From the NCBI GenBank assembly GCA_950075905.1, contig CATMVR010000112.1, positions 1 to 10,303 of the forward strand: a DNA stretch of 10,303 nt, written 5' to 3'. A program made the translations under genes and the position numbers. Below are positions 7,401-10,303 of the stretch, one piece after another. The notes under the pieces are model-generated. The model saw only the letters and a list, made by a program, of their open reading frames with translations, was not told where the DNA came from and did not search any database. Numbering within the stretch: position 1 is the first letter of the stretch; each line of letters opens with the position of its first letter. This DNA is from an uncultured Persicitalea sp. GTDB taxonomy: Bacteria > Bacteroidota > Bacteroidia > Cytophagales > Spirosomataceae.

Positions 7401-7648
7401 GCCGATACCGATGTCATGTAGGTCATGCCCGGCACCCCGTTGATGGCGCGCTCGAGCGGCGTGGCTACGGCCTTGGTACATACTTCGGCGTTGGCTCCGT
7501 TGTAGTTGGCCGTAACAGTTACAGAAGGAGGAACAATTTCGGGAAACTGGGTAATCGGGAGGTTCATCAACGCCAACCCTCCCAGTAGGGTAATCACCAA
7601 CGAAATAACCAGAGAAAGCACTGGCCTTCGTATAAAAATATCGAACAT
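4481..7648 (-). CDS. RND efflux pump, HAE1 (AcrB/MexB-type) inner-membrane transporter
   Basis: This 1055-residue protein is full length for the HAE1 family. It starts with MFDIFIRRPVLSLVISLVIT-type sequence: a cytoplasmic stub, then TM1 (about 9-29). A periplasmic porter loop, the TM2-TM6 block (about 340-500), TM7 (about 542-560), a second porter loop and TM8-TM12 (about 873-1031) follow, with a charged cytoplasmic tail. It exchanges protons for substrate drawn from the periplasm or inner membrane and works as a trimer. Proton-relay residues seen are Asp409 (VVDNAIVVVE), Lys941 (GLLGKNAILIVE), Arg971 and Thr978 (RPILMTS). The residue matching the second aspartate of AcrB's Asp407-Asp408 pair is Asn410. 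The single-Asp motif resembles heavy-metal pumps in that respect only; the rest is HAE1-like (VEKEVNSMLMYL, PPPTVPGFG), so drugs, dyes, detergents or bile-like compounds are likelier than metals. It lies 63 bp after the adaptor gene and just before the channel gene, forming one operon. Confidence 0.97.
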   Translation of the reverse strand: MFDIFIRRPVLSLVISLVITLLGGLALMNLPITQFPEIVPPSVTVTANYNGANAEVCTKAVATPLERAINGVPGMTYMTSVSANSGMTLITVFFNVGTDPDLAAVNVQNRVQSVIDELPEEVIKAGVIVEKEVNSMLMYLDIMSTDSTVGEKFVYNFADINVLAELKRIDGVGFAEIMGHRDYSMRVWLKPDRMVSYKVSTDEVIEAIREQNVEAAPGKSGIGSGKTSPSLQYVLRYTGKMFEPEQYENIVIRAESDGSMLKLRDVADIEFGSLDYEMASKSDGRPSASIMLKQRPGSNAREVISKVKERVAELKETSFPPGMTYTVSYDVSRFLDASINEVVRTLFEAFILVFLIVYLFLQDFRSTLIPALAVPVALIGTFAFMQALDFSINLLTLFALVLAIGIVVDNAIVVVEAVHAKMAEKHMSAREATFAAMKEISGAIVAITLVMSAVFIPVAFMSGPVGVFYRQFSLTLAISIVISGINALTLTPALCALLLKNTHHEKKKMNLLDRFFAGFNRGYEAVAGRYKSLVGVIASRRLVTILLLMAFCVGTWGINTVLPSGFIPTEDQGVFYINVTTPAGATVERTETVLDAVQKAAEGIEEVESVSTLSGYSLMTESDGASYGMGMVNLKPWDERERSVEDVIAILKEKTKNVFDANIEYFPPPTVPGFGNSSGFELRLLDRTRSGDLQQTARVTNEFIAALREHPAINTAFTSFDANFPQYLIHMDQDMAAKKGVTVEDAMSTLQTLIGSYYASNFIRFGQMYKVMVQADPRFRMAPEDVTKMFVKNDRGEMVPFSTFTRLERVYGPEQLTRYNMFTSAMINGEPTPGFSSGDAIRAVEEVATEKLPKGFTYEWSGMTREEILSGDQAFYIFIVCLVFVYLLLAAQYESFLLPLPVILSLPTGIFGAFLGLKLLGLENNIYAQVSLVMLIGLLGKNAILIVEYAILRQKEGRSVLEAAMEGASERLRPILMTSFAFIAGLIPLCIATGAGALGNRSIGTAAAGGMLVGTVFGVILIPGLYVLFASLTERRKKPVAEPAAAIEEEESLID

Positions 7649-7711
7649 AAAAATGATGGATTATAAAAACTCAAACTACCGGACCGCTGCAAAACCAGGC
7701 GTACCGAACCA

Positions 7712-8875
7712 CTACTTATCTACTACAACTTCCGCTTGGGCTGTCCCGACTTCCGCTATAACCCTGGGGCTTATTTTCACTCCGTCTTTCAGGGCCTGAA
7801 TACCCTCGTACACAATCTTATCCCCTTCTTTGAGGCCAGACTGAATCAGGTAAAAATCAGCAAAGCGGGCTTTGGGCACAAAACTGGTCATCTTCACCTC
7901 ATTGTTTTTATCTACCAGGTACACATAGCTTTTATCCTGAATCTCAAAAACAGCTTTCTGAGGTACCAGCAATGCATCATCAATCGAGTTGGTGAGCCGT
8001 ACCGTTCCCGAAGAGCCATGCTTCAGCAGCTGGCCGGGATTGGAAAACTGCGCCCGGAAAGCGATGGAGCCGGTACCCGCATCAAATTCACCCTCCATGG
8101 TCTGGATACGCCCTTTTTCTGAAAAAGGCGATCCATCTGCGAGGTTAAGCTCCACAATGCCGCTTTGCCCGCCTTCGTTCAGTTTCTGGGCTTTGATGTA
8201 TTCCAGATATTCGTTTTCTGATACGTTGAAATACACGTACACCTGCCGCGTGTCTGAGACCGAGGTGAGGTGGGTACCTTCGTCAATGAGGCTTCCCGCT
8301 TTGTACGGAATACGGTTGATGACCCCGTTGAAAGGTGCCCTTATGCGGGTACGGGCTACGTGAATGGTAGCGTTGGTCTGGGCCGAGCGGGCTTCTTCTA
8401 TCTTGGCCTTGGCCGCCAGTACGCGGGTTTCGGCTACTTCCCACTCAATTTTGGAAATAATCTTTTTGTCTACCAGCAGTTTGATGCGGCTCACTTCCAG
8501 CTGAGCGGCTTTGGCGTCGGCAATGGCACTTTGCAGGTTTGCCTTGGCTTTGGCGAGTTCGGCCTGGTACTCCTCGTCGTTGATCCTGAACAGAATCTGT
8601 CCCTTGCGTACTTCCTGCCCTTCGTCCACGTATATCTCTTCCAGGTAGCCTTTTACCCGGGCGTAGATCTCTACATTTCTGATGGCATTGATATTACCCA
8701 CGTACTCGCGGTGAAGGTTAGTTTTCTGAGGAGCCAGCTCAATAACCGGTATTTCTTTCAGGATGCTTTTTGAAGCGCCTTTCTCCGAGTTTTCCTTACT
8801 GTTGGCCGTGCAGCCGAGTATGAGCACCGTCAGCAGGAGGGGGAGGTAGCTATCTATTTTTTTTAATGCGTTCAT
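7712..8875 (-). CDS. RND efflux periplasmic adaptor (membrane fusion protein), lipoprotein
   Basis: This 387-residue adaptor bridges the RND pump and the outer-membrane channel. Its N-terminus is a lipoprotein signal (LKK, hydrophobic core, LILGC with Cys22 as the lipidated residue), so it is expected on the periplasmic face of the inner membrane. Domains in order: a membrane-proximal strand (about 42-60); a lipoyl half-motif (about 67-100, YARVKGYLEEIYVDEGQEV then KKGQ-like RKGQILFRIND); an alpha-helical hairpin (about 101-172, Ala/Lys/Glu-rich); the second lipoyl half (about 176-205, TRIRAPFNGVINRIPYKAGS); a beta-barrel (about 207-300); and a C-terminal membrane-proximal domain (about 301-370). 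This is the AcrA/MexA layout. It is the first gene of the operon, followed after 63 bp by the pump. The ATG is chosen because it is immediately followed by the lipoprotein signal. The leader is A-rich and lacks a Shine-Dalgarno sequence, as is usual in Bacteroidota. Confidence 0.95.
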   Translation of the reverse strand: MNALKKIDSYLPLLLTVLILGCTANSKENSEKGASKSILKEIPVIELAPQKTNLHREYVGNINAIRNVEIYARVKGYLEEIYVDEGQEVRKGQILFRINDEEYQAELAKAKANLQSAIADAKAAQLEVSRIKLLVDKKIISKIEWEVAETRVLAAKAKIEEARSAQTNATIHVARTRIRAPFNGVINRIPYKAGSLIDEGTHLTSVSDTRQVYVYFNVSENEYLEYIKAQKLNEGGQSGIVELNLADGSPFSEKGRIQTMEGEFDAGTGSIAFRAQFSNPGQLLKHGSSGTVRLTNSIDDALLVPQKAVFEIQDKSYVYLVDKNNEVKMTSFVPKARFADFYLIQSGLKEGDKIVYEGIQALKDGVKISPRVIAEVGTAQAEVVVDK

Positions 8876-8926
8876 GGGAGCGATAGTTTTTTAGTAGGTA
8901 TGTTCGTCAGAATCAGCCAATAATGC

Positions 8927-8950
8927 CATTGCAGAGCCGGCTTTGCAGTG
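8927..8950. promoter_or_regulatory. Imperfect 24-bp dyad in the efflux operon leader, candidate operator
   Basis: Half-sites 8927-8938 (CATTGCAGAGCC) and 8939-8950 (GGCTTTGCAGTG) match as reverse complements at 10 of 12 positions. The dyad lies 52-75 bp upstream of the adaptor's start codon and downstream of the predicted promoter. Its length and symmetry suit binding by a dimeric repressor such as a TetR or MarR protein, which often control RND operons. No regulator gene is in the window, so the assignment is inference. A leader-RNA hairpin is the alternative. Confidence 0.4.
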
Positions 8951-8967
8951 ACCAAATCTGAGGTGTT

Positions 8968-8987
8968 TTACATGTAACTTTATGTAA
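8968..8987 (-). promoter_or_regulatory. Two 10-bp direct repeats (TTACAT) in the efflux operon leader
   Basis: On the minus strand, TTACATAAAG (8987-8978) is followed at once by TTACATGTAA (8977-8968), so TTACAT recurs with a 10-bp period. The second unit is also a perfect 10-bp palindrome. Direct repeats one helical turn apart are typical of sites for OmpR/PhoB-type response regulators. Here they would lie about 10-30 bp downstream of the predicted transcription start. Function is inferred from spacing only. Confidence 0.35.
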
Positions 8988-9001
8988 TTTAAATAACCGG
9001 T

Positions 9002-9031
9002 CAAAGCTATACAGCCCGGAGTCTATTCAAA
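9002..9031 (-). promoter_or_regulatory. Bacteroidota-type promoter of the RND efflux operon
   Basis: On the minus strand, TTTG (9031-9028) is followed after 18 bp by TAGCTTTG (9009-9002), an exact match to the Bacteroidota -7 consensus TAnnTTTG with a -33 TTTG at close to the usual spacing of about 19 bp. Transcription would start near 8997, giving a leader of about 120 nt before the adaptor ATG. The promoter begins 25 nt beyond the stop codon of the small secreted protein gene, so the pump operon can be expressed independently of it. Confidence 0.65.
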
Positions 9032-9056
9032 TCGGTCGTGCAAGTCAGTAGAATAA

Positions 9057-9452
9057 TCAGGCGTATTTGGGAGGCGGTATATTAAACTGGATAAAAGAAT
9101 TATACCGTCGGGCGGGAAATGGGTGGCCTCGAAGGCCTGAGGCAAAGATTTTAAAAGAAAAGACGGTTCCGGCGATGCTGTCTTCCCGGCTGTTTTCCCA
9201 TTTATCGTCACCACCAAGATCATCTCCTTCCAGTTGCTGGGAGTCACTTTGGGTAGAAAACAGGAAAGAAAGAGGCTTTATTTTCTTAGCTTTTTTTACG
9301 TAGGAAGAGAAGGCTTTGTAGCGGGTCTGCTTGATGCAGTGTTTCTTTATAGTGTAATTATTTTCAGGAATAATACTATTTATACAAAAGCCCGAGGCGG
9401 ATGTCTGAACCATCAGCAAAACCACACAAGCTATGTAAAATAAACCTTTCAT
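9057..9452 (-). CDS. Small secreted or periplasmic protein of unknown function
   Basis: I do not recognise this 131-residue protein. The N-terminus is a plausible Sec signal peptide (MKGLF, hydrophobic core to about residue 15, then TSASG with cleavage near residue 20-21). The residue at 23 is Cys, but the preceding residues do not form a good lipobox. The mature part has a basic middle (KKAKKIKP), an acidic stretch (EGDDLGGDDKWENSRED) and a C-terminus ending NIPPPKYA. There are only two Cys after the signal region candidates (Cys23 and Cys39) and no known motif. It lies 181 bp upstream of the efflux adaptor on the same strand. The signal peptide, clean start and lack of any competing gene support it as real. 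Codon-level or homology evidence was not available, so some doubt remains. Confidence 0.6.
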   Translation of the reverse strand: MKGLFYIACVVLLMVQTSASGFCINSIIPENNYTIKKHCIKQTRYKAFSSYVKKAKKIKPLSFLFSTQSDSQQLEGDDLGGDDKWENSREDSIAGTVFSFKIFASGLRGHPFPARRYNSFIQFNIPPPKYA

Positions 9453-9752
9453 TACTCTGTATTAACACCTATCCGTAACCCGCATCTGTGTAGATAAAGA
9501 CCTGGGATCCTCTTTTTTACTACAAAAACCTAAACTAAAATAGTTCCGACAAAGTTTGTAAAAAAGTGTGAAGGGGTAAATGACAGAATAATATTTTATA
9601 TTGTTGAAATAGTCACAAACAATAAATGCCTGAAAAGCGCGATGTGTCTATAATAGGGGAATTGTATTTTCCGGGGAAGCCTTGCGCCCCCCCTTCCTCA
9701 CTATACGATTTCTGCCTGGTGCGGGTAAGGGAAAAAAGCCGGGGCATCAGTA
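9453..9752. other. AT-rich intergenic region between nuoM and the small secreted protein gene
   Basis: No convincing gene is visible on either strand in these 300 bp. The part nearest the small secreted protein gene is AT-rich. A short odd inverted repeat ACAAA-G-TTTGT lies at 9549-9559. I see no strong terminator after nuoM: a GGAAG/CTTCC pair flanking a G-rich loop near 9676-9698 is too short to call. NuoN, which commonly follows NuoM in complex I operons, is not here. Confidence 0.6.
9525..9553 (-). promoter_or_regulatory. Possible promoter of the small secreted protein gene
   Basis: On the minus strand, TTTG (9553-9550) is followed after 17 bp by TAGGTTTT (9532-9525), which matches TAnnTTTG at all fixed positions but the last. 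The spacing is slightly short. It lies about 75 bp upstream of the ATG in an AT-rich region where a promoter is expected. Tentative. Confidence 0.3.
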
Positions 9753-10303
9753 TCAGGTAAGGCTGCTAAACCAGAACTGCACCGACGGACTGCTGAGATT
9801 AAAGAGCAAATTGGGTAAAATTCCCAACAGAAAGGTAATGACGGCGAGTGTTACCAGTAAGATGGTTTCGCGGGGGGTAAGGTCGGTGAGTAAAGAAGAA
9901 GCTTCGGTGGTACGGTACCAGAATGCCCCAAAGAACATGCGTTGTAAGGTCCAGAGAAAGTAGGCCGCCGCCAGCACAATGCCCAGCGTCGACAAAGCCG
10001 GTATCCACACGGGCAGGTGGCTGGCCCGGAAAGCGCCCATCAGCGTAAACAGCTCGCCCACAAATCCCGAAAAGCCGGGCAGGCCCAACGAAGCAAAGAA
10101 GGCTACGCCGGTCAGTACCGTGTAGCGGGGCATGGGGCCAATGAGCCCCCGGTAATTTTCGATGATACGGTCGTGGGTGCGGTCGGAGAGTACCCCGGCC
10201 AGCAGAAAGAGCATGGCCGACAGTACCCCGTGGCTTACCATCTGGTAAATGGCCCCGTTGAGCCCCTCCGCGGTGAAAGCGGCGATACCCAGCAGGACAA
10301 ACC
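9753..10303 (-). CDS. nuoM: NADH-quinone oxidoreductase subunit M (complex I), C-terminal part; 5' end beyond the window
   Basis: The reading frame runs without a stop from the window edge (first full codon at 10301) to a TGA at 9753-9755, giving about 182 visible residues. The methionine at 10241 is internal: the codons before it read GLNGAIYQ and continue a conserved antiporter-like helix. NuoM is one of the antiporter-like membrane subunits of complex I that pump protons during NADH oxidation by quinone. Recognisable segments are GAIYQMVSHG, FFASLGLPGFSGFVGE, GIVLAAAYFLWTLQRMFFG and the C-terminal LTPRETILL...FLLGILPN helix. The Glu of FVGE is the conserved TM12 glutamate that in E. coli NuoM is, to my knowledge, Glu407. 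Several transmembrane helices are evident. The gene ends the local respiratory cluster on this side; nuoN does not follow it within the window. Confidence 0.93.
   Translation of the reverse strand, partial: FVLLGIAAFTAEGLNGAIYQMVSHGVLSAMLFLLAGVLSDRTHDRIIENYRGLIGPMPRYTVLTGVAFFASLGLPGFSGFVGELFTLMGAFRASHLPVWIPALSTLGIVLAAAYFLWTLQRMFFGAFWYRTTEASSLLTDLTPRETILLVTLAVITFLLGILPNLLFNLSSPSVQFWFSSLT

Noticed and set aside
6953..7588. Plus-strand open frame of 211 codons opposite the pump gene
   Set aside because: It is antisense to a conserved part of the RND pump; the His/Gly/Arg-rich translation is typical of a shadow frame in GC-rich DNA.
4481..7648. Assignment of the pump as a heavy-metal (CzcA/CusA) exporter because of its single TM4 aspartate
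   Set aside because: Length, porter-domain motifs, the conserved GKNAILIVE segment and the adaptor type are all HAE1-like; a single motif residue is not enough.
8270..8773. Plus-strand open frame of 167 codons opposite the adaptor gene
   Set aside because: It is antisense to the conserved lipoyl and hairpin domains of the adaptor and has no recognisable features.
1..10303. CRISPR array, tRNA or rRNA gene, insertion sequence or phage gene
   Set aside because: I see no regularly spaced repeats, no cloverleaf or rRNA segments, and no transposase, integrase or target-site duplication.

Overview
The window looks like chromosomal DNA of a moderately GC-rich Bacteroidota, most likely Cytophagales (Spirosoma/Dyadobacter-like). 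This is inferred from three things: A-rich leaders without Shine-Dalgarno sequences, a TTTG/TAnnTTTG-type promoter in front of the efflux operon, and the style of the proteins (lipoprotein adaptor and lipoprotein outer-membrane factor, FVI..SSG-type secreted repeats). The exact genus cannot be fixed from sequence alone. Every gene I can support is on the minus strand, so the window reads biologically from right to left.

Right to left: the window opens inside the 3' part of nuoM (proton-pumping subunit M of respiratory complex I), which stops at 9753. About 300 bp without a gene follow, then a small secreted protein of unknown function (9452-9057). Next comes the core of the window, a complete tripartite RND efflux system: lipoprotein periplasmic adaptor (8875-7712), HAE1/AcrB-type inner-membrane pump (7648-4481) and TolC/NodT-type outer-membrane lipoprotein channel (4430-2985). 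A good Bacteroidota promoter (9002-9031) and a roughly 120-nt leader with two symmetric or repeated motifs precede the adaptor. A strong hairpin lies in the pump/channel junction.

Below the efflux operon is a membrane-anchored prohibitin/SPFH protein (2794-1886), followed by a 42-bp perfect palindrome that probably ends transcription. A roughly 430-bp noncoding stretch with striking G-over-C skew then leads to a secreted protein (1352-87) made of two copies of one domain plus two calcium-binding DxDGDG (thrombospondin type 3-like) repeats. Its transcript probably ends at an intrinsic terminator (24-66).

The three efflux proteins should form one envelope-spanning, proton-driven exporter. The substrate cannot be read from the sequence. 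The prohibitin may help membrane or protein quality control but has no demonstrated link to the pump. I do not see a clearly new biological system here. The points most worth a second look are the Asp-Asn variant of the pump's proton-relay pair, the control elements around the efflux operon, the long palindrome, the duplicated secreted protein and the uncharacterised small secreted protein next to the pump.
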